Part shown: positions 44,161-55,434 of the stretch, piece by piece | Position numbering within the stretch: position 1 is the first letter of the stretch | How the letters are laid out: each line of letters opens with the position of its first letter | From: Triangularia verruculosa | Taxonomy: Eukaryota; Ascomycota; Sordariomycetes; Sordariales; Podosporaceae | Assembly: GCA_033296885.1 (NCBI GenBank) | Contig: MU863941.1 | Coordinates: 140,855 to 204,854 of the forward strand | Length of the DNA: 64,000 nt | Reading direction: 5' to 3' | The notes under the pieces: generated by a model | What the model was told of the DNA's origin: nothing | Databases searched by the model: none | The model's input: only the letters and a program-made list of their open reading frames with translations | Translations under genes and position numbers: made by a program

Positions 44161-46380
44161 TAGTAGCCCGTTATTAAACCCATTAGAACTACTATTTATA
44201 TTAAAATTGTAACTTTAGATATAGACGAACTTATTTATTTTTCTAATAGAAGAAGATACTTATAAATTGTATATTTATAAATATCTAGTTAAATAGCTTT
44301 GATTACTATAATTTAAAGATTACGTAAAGACGGCGAGAATGTGTGTAGTAGACTACCTATCCGTTGCCTAAGTTTCCATTTTGCCGTCCTTTTAGTGGAG
44401 AAATATATACTAAGGAATAGTAGGAGTACCTGGTAGATTAATTTAATAAGTATATACTAACTTTAAGGGATAAGGGGCGTTAAACTTTAATGGTTATAGA
44501 TCTATAGTACTATGTAAACGGAGTAGTTGTAAGGCGTACCGCCCTCGGTTTACTTCCTTTAGGATTACTGGCGAGTATATTAAATTAAAATTATAAGTAG
44601 GGGGAAAGGAGGAAGGGCTGAAAGACCTATTTAGAAGGTAGAACTTATATTTGTATTATTAAGGATTCTATTTCTGTCGGTATTACCGATAACCCTATAA
44701 CTTCCGACTCTTTATAGAAGAAAATGGAGCTATCGGGGGTTTAATTGTATAATTCCTGCCGATATAGGAATTGATTTACTTTTTGGCTTAGAGGCTGCGA
44801 ACTTTGAATATGTTAGTTAGTATAGAGTAGGTAGTAGACGTCGGTGAATGTGAGAGTAGCGGAGTTAAGAACGGTTAGGGGTAAGTCGGATAGGGAGAGG
44901 AGAAGCGGTAGTAGATAGCGTAAAGGTATGGCTAGAATACGAAGTAGCTGGCTAATGCGTAGGGATATATAGGCTTTTATTTAAAGGAACGCCGATTAGC
45001 GTCTGTAAAGTGAAGGCGTCGGGCGGTCTTTACTTAGAAGTAATCTTAGATAGGGACTATTTGTAAGTTAAACGTAAAGGAGATAACCCTTATATACGTT
45101 GCTATCCGCTAGGGAGGTCGTTGCCACCTTTATATATTTTATTTTTCTCGATATCTGGGCTTTAGAGAAGGGCTTGTTGTTGTAGACTCGGTTCTACTGT
45201 AAACACTAGCGTCGGCAGATCTTTGAAGCTTTCGAGCCTTAGTAGCGCTCTGCTTCTTTTTCTTGCCCTTTACGCAGAGTCACTTGTAGCTAACTTCTTT
45301 GTAAATAAACTACATGCTGAAGTGATACAAGATGGTCCATTATATGGTCAAAGAGTGTGGTGAAAGATGATGAATTGAGAAAGAAGCTATCAAACAGGGC
45401 TTCAATCAAATAGATGCTTGAAGTGTGGGAGGTGGCCTGAGCGGAGCGAAGTGGAGCCCAGGGCCGATAAGAGATAAGGGGTGTGTAAATGACGTCTCCC
45501 AACACTTTAGGTATCATGAAGGGTATCTTCCTCCTAAACAAGGTACCAAGGCCTTCCATGTAGCTGCCCACTATCTCCCAATCGATTTTTTTAGGTCCTT
45601 AAATCGTTTCTTTAGACCGCGCTGAAGGCTTCGCTCGATAAATATATCGATAATCATTTCATCGGATGTATATATATTTCCACTTATCTTCATCTTTTAG
45701 GAGTTTCGAGTCGTACCTGGAAGTCGACCTTCTAAAAATCGCTCGGAGTAAGGACGAGATCTACGTTTAAATAAATATACCTAACGTTAATTCTGATATT
45801 ACTACGTTAAACGACTTTCTATTAAAATATTATTCTAAATATATTCGAGGTTATTCTTATTATAATATTTATTACTTTCCTAATTACTTACTCGAAGAAG
45901 TGGTAATACACATTTATTTAGCTAATCGACCTATTCGGTTACTTAGCTGGCTCGTTCGGTAGAGCTGAGTTATTCGGCGGCTAGGCGATTCTAGGGCTGT
46001 CGAAACTCGGAAGTTTAGGGGTAAGTCGAGAAATGTTAAGGTTGCTATATTGCTTTATTGCTATCGTAGGCATTGAAGAGACGCTACGTAGTTACCTTTT
46101 TAGAATTTCTAGACTTTATTCGCGCCCAATACGTTGCAGTTCCGAGAGACCGCCCCTTTATATTTACGGGAACATACGCCGGTAGGCCAGTTAATTAGGC
46201 CCTGTCGGGTAAGTAGAAGCAATTACCATGAAGACTCTAGGGTCCCTAAACTGCGAGGTACGGTGTGAGGTAACACCGAAGGAAGGCAAGTATAGGGAAC
46301 TATACCCTACAAAAGAAAAAGAAATAGGGAACTATACCCTGTTAATAAAATCATAGGTACTAAACTACAGGGATCTATGC
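44160..46380. repeat. AT-rich RIP-degraded repeat block
   Basis: Dense TATA/TTAT-type TpA-rich sequence with no long open frame on either strand, starting sharply near 44160. A short islet of ordinary composition at about 45300-45600 interrupts it. Looks like transposon sequence mutated by C-to-T changes on both strands; the original element cannot be identified. Confidence 0.6.
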
Positions 46381-46870
46381 CCAGAAAGAGAGTGTAGTGA
46401 ACCAGTATATTGAACTCTGACTGTTTAGCTTAAACTTGAATTTAAGGAAGGAAAGAAAAGACAATTCCAAACATACCGCGAGGGAAGCCCTTTATAGGTA
46501 TTGAAGACCTCGTTTTCCTCCTTATCGCTCCCTATAACTTCTATCGGGTCAGTGGCCCACAGTGGCTTATATCGCTAATAAGCCCTGTTAAGTCCCTTGT
46601 ATTCGATTGATTCCAGTGGGTGAGAACGCCGTGGCTGCCGGGTCCTGGGCTGTTGAGAACGCTGTGGCTGCCGTAGCTTCAATCTGTTGAGAGTTCTAAC
46701 AGAAAGTACTGTAGCTCATTGTGGCAGCTGTGGCAGAAAGCTCTGGCTCGCTGTAAGAGCTGCGGTTTCCAACCGCAAGTACTGCTAGTAACTACACGGA
46801 AGAAGGCACTGTAAAATCCACAAATACATGCTATATTTTATTAATGCCGGATCTTAGGATCTATATATTT
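46380..46870 (+). repeat. LTR-like repeat, copy 1
   Basis: Shares GTGAACCAGTATATTGA followed by a GGAAAGAAAA tract, and further on ACTGTAAAATCCACAAA, with the reverse complement of the 63.1-63.6 kb region in the same order. Probably a solo LTR or terminal part of an LTR element. Confidence 0.4.
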
Positions 46871-47084
46871 AGGTAGATTAGATAAGGATTCTACTACCTC
46901 AAACTACTTTTAGTAAAGTAAGAGTAGTTCAGACTCACCGCTTTCAGGCTCATCGCTTTCAGACTCACTATAACGAACCCCTATCCAGAACCTCTGAAAG
47001 GGATACATAATTGAAGGCTAACTTCTGAATGTTGGTTCGGTGCAGCTAAACAGTATACAATAAGATTATCTCAATATAAGTATA

Positions 47085-47570
47085 ACGTACATTATCAGCG
47101 AGTAACCCATATCAGCGAGTGACCCACCTCCCACCACACCCTGACAAACCATCCTCAATTGCACCACATCAACATAAGGAATTAACTATAATTATATCAG
47201 AAACAGCTAAATTAGATGCTTCTGCAGCCTCCTAGCAAGTACGCGCATTATGGCCAGGCTTACCGCATACACTACAGCACCGAACCTTCGTACGAGCCCC
47301 CCCTACATTACTACTATCCGGCTGCGTTTCTTACACTCCCTCCCTATCTACGGCCTTCTGATCTAGTAGATTCTGTACCTCTTATATAATAAGTGACCCT
47401 CTAAGCCTCACGCGTATTTTTTTTAGCTCTCCGGCGTTTATTTAGTACTTTATTAGCCTTACGGAGCGAAGAGACCTCTGCTTATAGGAGGGCTACTTAG
47501 TATATTATAGCTATCGTACCTTTAGTAAATTAATTTATAGTATTTAATATTATAACTCAAAAACGTCGTA
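47085..47570 (-). mobile_element. truncated pogo/Fot-type element, copy 1
   Basis: Begins with TA then ACGTAC and two GCGAGT-type subterminal repeats, colinear with the left end of the complete element at 49682. The transposase C-terminal zinc-knuckle region is recognisable on the minus strand. Compared with the other copy it carries many extra G-to-A and C-to-T changes. It stops where the MFS fragment starts, so most of the transposase is missing. Confidence 0.65.
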
Positions 47571-47577
47571 AGTTAGG

Positions 47578-48467
47578 ATAGTCGCCGAACCTCTACGGAC
47601 TTAACGAGATCGACCTATTCTGGCGGCGATTTACCTTTAAGGAGCTCGTTTGGATATGGACTCGCCTATTCCGAATGTTCCTAACTGAGCCCATTGTGCT
47701 GACCCTGTCTTTTCTCTCCGGATTCTCGGACGCTCTGATCTTTATGCAGATCCAATCTTTTGTGTTGGTGTACAGGCAGTGGGGATTCTCGACTGTCGAT
47801 GGACTGGCGTTCATCCCCATCGGCATTGGTTACCTCATTGCTTGGGTTTCGTTTATTCCGGCAATTCGGCGAAACCGTAGAGAACGAGCACTCAAGCTAG
47901 GCGATGAGCATGCCCAGTACGAGTCACGACTTTGGTGGTTGCTGTATACGGCACTATGCTTGCCAATTGGTCTAATCATATTCGCCTGGACATCCGGCGG
48001 CCCGCCTGTTCACTGGATTGGAACTATGGTGGGATCTGCCATCATTGGAATCGCTAATTACTCTATTTATATGGCTATAATTGATGTAAGTCGCATCTTA
48101 CTTTCCGCAAAGGTCGACGATACTAAGCACCAGACTACAGTACATGATCTGCGCCTATGGTCCGTACTCGGCATCAGCCACAGGCGGGAATGGTTGGTCT
48201 CGAGACTTCCTGGCAGGCGTTCTCACAGTGCCGGCAACACCCTTCTACACAAACATTGGTGGCGCGAGACATCTTGAGATCGCAAGCACCATCCTGTTTT
48301 GTATCTCGCTGCTGCTTGTCTGTGCCGTCTACGCCATCTACTACTACGGGCCAGAGCTGTGGAAACGGTCACCTTTTGCAGAGAACCTGGCGTCCAAGGT
48401 CACGAGCGAGGATCATGGCACCCCACATAGGCGCATCTCAAGGCTCCCAAGTAACGAAATCGGATAG
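47578..48467 (+). pseudogene. MFS transporter, C-terminal half only
   Basis: Exons to 48085 and from 48141 (GTAAGT donor, CTACAG acceptor, phase 0). From about 47578 the frame reads LYGLNEIDLFWRRF, then FLTEPIVLTLSFLSGFSDAL and several helices (AFIPIGIGYLIAWVSFIPAI, IGTMVGSAIIGIANYSIYMA) ending in a short charged tail. This matches the second half of fungal drug:H+ antiporter-type MFS proteins (TEPI and FxPIGIGY-type motifs). The N-terminal six helices are absent; the sequence upstream is the truncated transposon. The internal ATG at 47675 could start a 245-residue product, but half a transporter is unlikely to work. Confidence 0.75.
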
Positions 48468-48926
48468 TTATTCAGTGTTTCAACATCGACATGAACATGA
48501 GGCACACAATCACGGCGCTACGGCGACTCAGGCATGAGGGGCTGCAACACAAGTAACGTACGGATGAGTGTATGACCTATATATACTTAATGCGGATGAC
48601 TTAATTTTGTAATTAATGAGTAATATGGCCTGTTGTAGGACGAGGAAGCAATTCATTGTGTTCCTGCTCATGTCCCAAATCGAATGGGGCACAATTCTCC
48701 GTGCAATAGTTGTGCATATCATGCACACCGCATAACCACAAGTTTGGCAGGCGGTCAGACTCCACACTTGGTCTCCACCAATGATGTTGCTAGCGCCGGC
48801 CCCACTTAATTTTTGGATGGTCGCGGGGTCCCTGCTCTTGTCCAACCTTTTTTTTGCTGGCCTCCAAACCAAAGCATTTCCAGCTCAACCAAGGCGAGTA
48901 ATACCGCCAAAACACCAATCAGCAAG
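48468..48926. other. intergenic region upstream of DBP7
   Basis: Short region between the MFS fragment and the DBP7 start; no gene recognised. Confidence 0.4.
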
Positions 48927-49679
48927 ATGGCCGACGATGGAATGCTGTTAAACTTTGAGATTGACGATGCGCCACTCGTTAGCCAAGTCAAGTTCAAAGG
49001 CGGTCGCTGGAGAGACCGCGTGAAGGCCAATAAGTCGGCGAAAGTAGTATTGTAAGGAGGTTCAGAGCCATCAGTAAAACCCCGAGCGCCCTACGATCCA
49101 AATCGACTAGCGAAAAGGCCACGAGCGAACGAAGATGGCGGTGATCAGAGACCTGCGAAAGCGCCCAGAACGAACGGCATTCCCTGGGTGCCTACCCACG
49201 CCATGAAGATTGGCCTTATCTCCTCGAGCCTATTTACTTCGATCTCTAATATTATAACGAAATTCGATGAAAAAGAGCCCGCCGAACTCGCGGAGCCGGC
49301 AAAGCCCTCCAACGCTCCCCTTAGCGAAGAGGCAAAGAACTTCCACACCCTCGGTCTATCTAGACGAGTAGCCTAGTACCTAGCTACTAAGCTTAAAATA
49401 AAGGCGCCAACGTCTATTTAGAAGAATATAATTCCGCAGCTTATTAAAGACGATAGCGATGCGTTCCTACAGGCAGAGACCGGTTCCGGAAAAACGCTGG
49501 CGTATCTACTACCGATTATACACCGCATCATAAAGCTTAGTCTAAACGAAGATGGGACCCCTAAAAAGGATGCTAAGGTACACAGAAACTCGGGCTTATT
49601 TACTATCATTCTAGCGCCGACAAGAGAATTGTACAAACAAATTTCGGCGGTGCTAGAAAAGGTTCTTAGGTACGTACCA

Positions 49680-49681
49680 TA
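49680..49681. repeat. TA target-site duplication, left
   Basis: TA next to the left terminal inverted repeat; the right copy is 51527-51528. Removing the element and one TA restores the helicase frame. Confidence 0.75.
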
Positions 49682-49707
49682 ACGTACTTTATAAGCGAGT
49701 GGCGAAT
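49682..49707 (+). repeat. left terminal inverted repeat
   Basis: 26 bp, exact reverse complement of 51501-51526. Confidence 0.85.
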
Positions 49708-51500
49708 ATAAGCGAGTGGCGAATCTTCAACTACCCTACAACAACTATTCTTAATTGCAATACAACAACATTAAGAACCAACGATAATTACATTAGAAGC
49801 AGCTGAATCAGATGCTTCTACAGCCTCCTGGCAAGTGCGGGCATTATGGCCAGGCTTGCCGCACACACCACAGCACCGAACCTTCGTACGACCCCCCCCT
49901 GCACCACTACTACCCGGCTGCGTTTCTTACACTCCCTCCCCACCTATAGCCCCCTGGCTCAATACCTCCTGTGCATCCTATACAGTAAGTGACCCTCCAA
50001 ACTACACACGTGTTCTTTTGGCTCTCCGGCGCTTACTTAATACCTCGTTAGCCTTGCGGAGCGAAGCGTTCTCTGACCGAAGGAGGGCCACCTGGTGCAT
50101 CACAGCTATCGTGCCCTTAGTAAACTGGTCTACAGTAGCTAATATCGAAGTTGGGGAGCTATTTTAATAGTTAGTAATGCGAGTCTTGATAAACGTTAAC
50201 TGTAAATTAGCTTCTCGGAGGTTATAGGGTGTCTAGAAGATCTAAGGTTAGGTAGTGCTAAGCAGTAAGGTTGGGGGTAATAGGGTACGAAGCTTAATAT
50301 CCAACTTAAAAAGTACCCTCTCTAGATCGTAAGGTATAAAGCTAGCCTTTATAAAACCGCCTTAGATATTTTTCTCGGTAATAAAGGTAAGGAAGGCTTT
50401 ATAAAAGGAGTAGAGGAATTCGAGTTTATTAATATAGTTAATATATAGGTATATTAAGTCCTTAATCTGGTAACCGTACGCCCGTTTTAGCGGTCCAAAG
50501 CAGCTAATATCGAGTAGCTAAAGAAGGTAAAAGGAATATAGAGGTATATAAAGGGTAATAATATTATTTTACTTATAATAGAGTTCGAATTCGGTCGAAT
50601 AGTAGCTCTCGTAGCCGTCGAGGATTAATAATTAGTATTTGCTTTTCGTATAAAATATTATATAGAAGTCGAAGTATTTAATTTAATCTAGGCCTACTAT
50701 ATTGGTAGTTTAGCTATTATCGGTAGTTACGATGCGCTAATCGGCCGGGAGGTTATATTCGGTGTACCAGTTAATAAAATAGTACTATATAGTTAAGATA
50801 ATAAATAGAAGGATAACCTAACTAAGGGTATTAACGCCTTAGATTACTATTACCTATTTCCGGTTACTAAACTAGGTTAGTTTTACCTTACTATGGCTAT
50901 CTAAGGTCGTAACTATTATACCCGCGAAGATAATGCCCATTATAAACCCAATCTCGTCGAAATTGTAGATATCGTTATCTATAATACCGTACTTGGCCTT
51001 AACGTTCCGCATAAGCGCAAACTACTCGCTAATAACCTTTAGATCCTTGTATTTGGCCCTTTAGTAGTTATATCTACGCGTATAATACGTTCGGAGCTTT
51101 AATTAACGTTTAACGAAGTTATATGCCTAGAGCTTGCCGATAGGGGGCGCGTTGCGTTTGTGTAGTAGCTGGTTAGCTATATCTTCTATACCACGTAACC
51201 GAGGAGGAAATACGTAAGTATATAGCTTAACTACATACTAAACTATCGTCTACTCTTCTAGATCCGTCAGATTGCGTAAGTTAGTTGGAAGATCGCGTCG
51301 TGCATGTCCACTAGCGCGTCGACGGCGTAGTGTAGTCTCTGGAACATTGTATAATTTAGCTGTAGCAAGAACACTGAGCTTTTTGTTGTTTTGGATAGCC
51401 TCGAGTGCCAGAAGGACTCTGGCTTCTTTTGAAGGGCTGCCCATGGTTTGTTGTGGTAGAAATCAAGTGTGGAAGAGAGAGAAGATACGTGTTGGTGGAG

Positions 51501-51526
51501 ATTCGCCACTCGCTTATAAAGTACGT
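51501..51526 (-). repeat. right terminal inverted repeat
   Basis: 26 bp, exact reverse complement of 49682-49707. Confidence 0.85.
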
Positions 51527-53206
51527 TAGTTGGTTTGCACGACTGTTATCGGTGGTAAGAGCAAGTACTCAGAGAAGGCGAGGATAAGGAAGGGTATCAA
51601 CATCTTAGTTACGACGCCGGGAAGACTAACGGATTACTTGGACAATATAAAGGTACTGGACGTAGAGACTATAAGGTGGCTGGTACTGGATGAAGGTGAC
51701 AGGATGATGGAGATGGGTTTCGAAGAGGATATTAAGACGATTATAGGCAAGATTAGGACGGATAAGCTTGCAATAAAGAACTCTGAGGGATTGGTTTTAG
51801 ACGGAGTGTTGCCCAAGAGGAGGGTAACGGTTCTTTGCTCGGCAACGATGAAAATAAACGTGCAGAAATTAGGTGAGATCAGCTTGGAGGATGCGGCACA
51901 CATCACGGCTTCCAAGGCCGACATAGACAAGGATGCTGCTGAAAATAGTGGGAGCACTGAGTCGGCTTTCACGGCCCCAGCGCAGCTAAAACAGTCATGT
52001 ATCATTGTACCGGCCAAGTTAAGGCTAGTCACGCTGGTTATATTGCTTAAGGCGACGTTTGCTAGAAAGGGGTCGGTCATAAAGGCCATCATCTTCATCT
52101 CGTGCGCTGATTTCGTCGACTTTCACTATGAGATCCTCAAAGATACGGCAGTCATTGAACCGCCACCTCCATCACCAAAGGACGAGGCTCCGGCCAAGAA
52201 GGTGGACATCCACACCGAGACTACCGTGGCGCCGGCTGCCTATATCACTTCGCCTACAAACACCAAGGTGATGCTTCACAAGCTTCACGGTTCGTTGGCA
52301 CAGCCAGTTCGGAGTGCCACCCTGAAGTCTTTTTCGGAGTGCAAGGATCCAGCGGTTCTCATCACCACAGATATTTCATCTCGTGGTCTCGATGTGCCGG
52401 CTGTTGACTTGGTCATAGAGTATGACCCTGCTTTTGCGGTGCCTGACCACGTCCATCGTATTGGTCGTACTGCCAGAGCTGGTCGTGCCGGTAAAGCGGT
52501 TCTGTTCCTGCTCCCTGGCTCCGAAGAAGGGTACACCAGCATTCTTCCCTCTTCTTCAAGTATAACGCCTCAGCTATACGAGTCAGTTTTGCAAACGGGG
52601 CTGGCCTCCAATGTCAACCTTCCAGCTTCTTCACAAGCAGCCGATGTAGAACCAGAAAGCAACAAACGGGAAACCTGGACCACACGTGCCGAGGCCCGTC
52701 AGTTGCACTTTGAACAGCGTCTCCTTGCTCTTGCGCCAGGGTCGGAGGATGCTGAGGAAGCATCCAAGGGCCACAAAGGTAAATTCGGCAAGACAGGCGG
52801 CAAGAACCACAAGCAGCCAGTCAAGAAGGACAATCCCTTGCTTGATGCTGGCAGACAAGCTTTCAGATCTCATATCAGGGCTTATGCAACCCACGTCCGC
52901 GAAGAAAGAGTCTACTTTGACATGACGCAACTGCATCTTGGACATATGGCCAAGGCGTTTGGTTTGCGCGAGGCGCCGGGTGGCATTGGATCTGGCATCT
53001 CAAGGAGGACACACAAGTTCACACCGGCGACCAACGGACAGAAGGGCGCAGCTGGCGCCTCTAGTGCCAACAAGTCCAGCAGCGGCGGCAGGAGCAAGTT
53101 TGATGATGACGAGTTTGGTCAGGTGGATGAGGATGCAGCTAGGAGGATGAAGGCCAAGATGAAGATGTTGTCGATGAACTCGGCCAGCGAGTTCAACCTC
53201 GGGTGA

Positions 53207-53511
53207 TGGGTTTTCCTTTGTGTCAAGGCGAGGAAGGATATACAAAATGGGCATGGCGTTGGATTCTTGGCGCAATGCTCGTCTGGTTTCTTGTGGCTTT
53301 TAACCTTATATACCCCCGAGTTTATCTTGTTAGGGAAGACAATGAATACTAGGTGTTACCAATGTGTCTGCACTTGTCACATTATACCTATCATTGCTAC
53401 TGAGTAATTATTTCCTTTTTGCAGCACACCATTACCTCAGACATTTAAACTGAGCTCTGAGCAGCCAAGGCCTCTATGTGCTCTCCTCCCCGCTTTTTTC
53501 CCCCTTCTCAT
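53207..53511. other. convergent intergenic region
   Basis: Between DBP7 and the monooxygenase 3' ends; nothing recognised. Confidence 0.4.
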
Positions 53512-55041
53512 TCAGCCCTCTTTTTCCAACAACGGCATCTTCTCCTTCCACTCCATCCTCCCCTCGAACGGCTCCCTTTCGACCCTTATCCCCTTGAACA
53601 CAGGACACTTGGCCATGATTGGGCAATCGACCTTGTTCACGAGCAGCGTATCCACCCCAGGGATGGGCATCACCAGCCTGTCAAAAAGCCTGAACCTCCA
53701 GTCCCTCCACCCTGCGATCCTCGTCACCAACCCGGCCCTCTTGACATCCTCCTGCACGCTGTCTATCCTCTCGTCTCTGTACCTCTTGAACGCGTCTTCT
53801 TCCAACCTCTCCAGAAACTTTGCTTGGTCACCACCACCACCAACAGAAGCAACTAACTCGGATACGTGATTAGCCAGGGAAACCACATCCATCAACCCCA
53901 TGTTGAGCCCCTGGCCCGCCGTAGGCGTGACCTTGTGCGCGGCGTCCCCGACGACAACCATTTGGTTCTTGTAGTGCCACGCCGGCTGGAGGACTCCCTC
54001 TTCCAGCGGGGTGATGCCGTGTTTTTGTCTCAGCGGCCAGACGTCCTTGACAGTCAAGCCGGATTCCCCCAGCGGCAGGGAGGCTACTGCTGGCAGAGCG
54101 ATCATTTGCTCAATGTCCTTTTCTGTGGGGAACCGCTTCTTCGAGGGGTCATGATTGGGTGGAAGGAGCTGGTAGATGAAGCAGAACTGGAGGTTGGATT
54201 TGTCGTTGGCGAGGAGCTGGAGGGAGAGGTTTTTGTGGTGGACCTGGTAGGCTGCTGTTGGGGGGAGGAGGAGGAGGGGGAGGGGAGGGAGGGAGGAGCG
54301 GGGGAGGGAGAACCAGAGGAGGGAGTAGCGGGTTTTGATTGGGGATTTGGGACGGGGCGGGGGCGGGGGCGGGGGCGGCTTGGATGATGATGGTACGCCG
54401 GGGGTTGTGATGGGAGGAGGAGCTGCGGGGGAAAGAATGGTTTTCCGGACGATGCTGTGGATTCCGTCTGCGCCGATGATGAAGGTGGCTGTGTAGGCGG
54501 TGTTGTCTGAGCAGAGGGCTTTGACGCCGCCGTCTGGGCCGAGGGAGGATATGGAGGTGACGGATTTGGAGGTGTGAATTTTGGATTTGGCGGAGGGAGG
54601 GAGGGAGTTGTAGAGGATGGAGACTAGGTCGGAACGGGCGAACACTTGTGGGTAGATTCCGTGGCTTGTTGGGAATTTTGTCTTGTCAGTGTCATACAAC
54701 CATGATGGGAAATTCTCCAATGGATGAGAAGGACATACATACTTGATCTTGCACAGCTGGGGAGACTTGGTCTTGTTAAAGATCTTCCCGCTCTTGGTTT
54801 GAATTGTACCTGTCAAAAACTCGGTGCCAGCAGCTAGAAGCTTGTCTAGGAGGCCGAGTTGGGCGAGAATTCGTAAGCCATGCGGCCACAGCACGATGGT
54901 AGCCCCAACATCTTCCTCAATGGCATCGCGACGCTCGAGAAGGGTGAAGTCAATGCCGAGTTGAGAGAAGGCGTGGGCTGCCGTCAGTCCTACTGGCCCT
55001 CCTCCTACAATGATGACACTGATATGTGTGGTTGGTGACAT
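53512..55041 (-). CDS. FAD-dependent monooxygenase
   Basis: 509 residues, start MSPTTHISVIIVGGGPVGLT. Three hallmark motifs of aromatic-hydroxylase-type FAD monooxygenases are present: the dinucleotide-binding GGGPVGLTAA (about 13-22), the DG motif FIIGADGIHSIVRKTI (about 187-202) and the GD motif VVVGDAAHKVTPTAGQGLNMG (about 390). Unusual are a run of eight prolines after the DG motif and a leucine/proline-rich stretch (LPPLPLLLLPP), both from low-complexity DNA. The segment around KIKYVCPSHPLENFP may include an unrecognised in-frame intron. Expected to hydroxylate a small aromatic or terpenoid substrate with NAD(P)H; no biosynthetic partner genes lie nearby. Confidence 0.9.
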   Translation of the reverse strand: MSPTTHISVIIVGGGPVGLTAAHAFSQLGIDFTLLERRDAIEEDVGATIVLWPHGLRILAQLGLLDKLLAAGTEFLTGTIQTKSGKIFNKTKSPQLCKIKYVCPSHPLENFPSWLYDTDKTKFPTSHGIYPQVFARSDLVSILYNSLPPSAKSKIHTSKSVTSISSLGPDGGVKALCSDNTAYTATFIIGADGIHSIVRKTILSPAAPPPITTPGVPSSSKPPPPPPPPRPKSPIKTRYSLLWFSLPRSSLPPLPLLLLPPTAAYQVHHKNLSLQLLANDKSNLQFCFIYQLLPPNHDPSKKRFPTEKDIEQMIALPAVASLPLGESGLTVKDVWPLRQKHGITPLEEGVLQPAWHYKNQMVVVGDAAHKVTPTAGQGLNMGLMDVVSLANHVSELVASVGGGGDQAKFLERLEEDAFKRYRDERIDSVQEDVKRAGLVTRIAGWRDWRFRLFDRLVMPIPGVDTLLVNKVDCPIMAKCPVFKGIRVEREPFEGRMEWKEKMPLLEKEG

Positions 55042-55400
55042 GACGATGCTACGAGACCAATGTGGTGACTATAACCGGTCGAGTATTAGCACTAATGGTG
55101 TCTCGGCGGGACTCCAAGGCTTTATACAAAATGAACCCAAGCAGCAAGAACCCGACGCTCTAGCACGACGGCGCGCACAGCATCGGGAGAGAACGCCCTT
55201 TCAACACCATTGGGTTGTTTGTTCGTGGACTCCGCTGCTTACGAGCTACCAGAACAAGACCATGTCTCACCGTCCGAGACTTCCGAGAGATGCCCCAGTG
55301 ATCTTCATCTTTGGCTAGATAACGACCGGCATTGCACCAGTTTGGCTGTGGGAGGGTAGCAGTAGCTACCTCAGTTGTCAGCATGAATCAGGTCGCCATT
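55042..55400. other. divergent region upstream of monooxygenase
   Basis: No gene supported. The monooxygenase promoter meets the truncated edge of the NACHT-WD40 fragment. Confidence 0.35.
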
Positions 55401-55434
55401 TCGCCTTGCAGTAAAAATATCCTTTTTTCTTTTT

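Larger units (their letters stand above)
49682..51526 (-). mobile_element. pogo/Fot1-type DNA transposon, RIP-degraded
   Basis: 1845 bp bounded by 26-bp perfect terminal inverted repeats (49682-49707 and 51501-51526, starting ACGTACTTTATAAGCGAG) and a TA duplication, as in Tc1/mariner-pogo elements. The transposase runs on the minus strand: the N-terminal helix-turn-helix is visible at about 51444-51250 (ALEAIQNNKKLSVLATAKLY, VPETTLRRRR), and a C-terminal zinc knuckle with CGKPGHNARTC lies at about 49870-49835. The centre (50200-51250) is AT-rich with many stops, so no active transposase remains. Subterminal GCGAGTGGCGAAT is repeated inside the left end. Confidence 0.88.
48927..53206 (+). pseudogene. 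DBP7: DBP7 DEAD-box RNA helicase, split by transposon
   Basis: The 5' part (48927-49681) starts MADDGMLLNFEIDDAPL, keeps one frame through FKGGRWRDR, AETGSGKTLAYLLP (motif I) and LAPTRELYKQI (Ia) but has TAA at 49053 and TAGs at 49374 and 49419; the latter falls in the Q motif (PTSI-stop-KN, normally Gln). A 1845-bp element follows. The 3' part resumes in the same frame at 51529: VCTTVIGG, TTPGRLTDYL, VLDEGDRMMEMGF (motif II), CSAT (III), DISSRGLDVPAVD (V), HRIGRTARAGRAGKAV (VI) and a Dbp7-like C terminus to 53206 with no stops. Dbp7 (human DDX31) acts in 60S ribosome assembly in the nucleolus. This copy cannot make a full helicase; an intact copy elsewhere is expected. Confidence 0.88.

Noticed and set aside
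47675..48467. Intact short MFS transporter starting at the internal ATG
   Set aside because: Homologous sequence extends upstream of this ATG to the transposon border, and only half of the helices remain, so it is a truncated gene.
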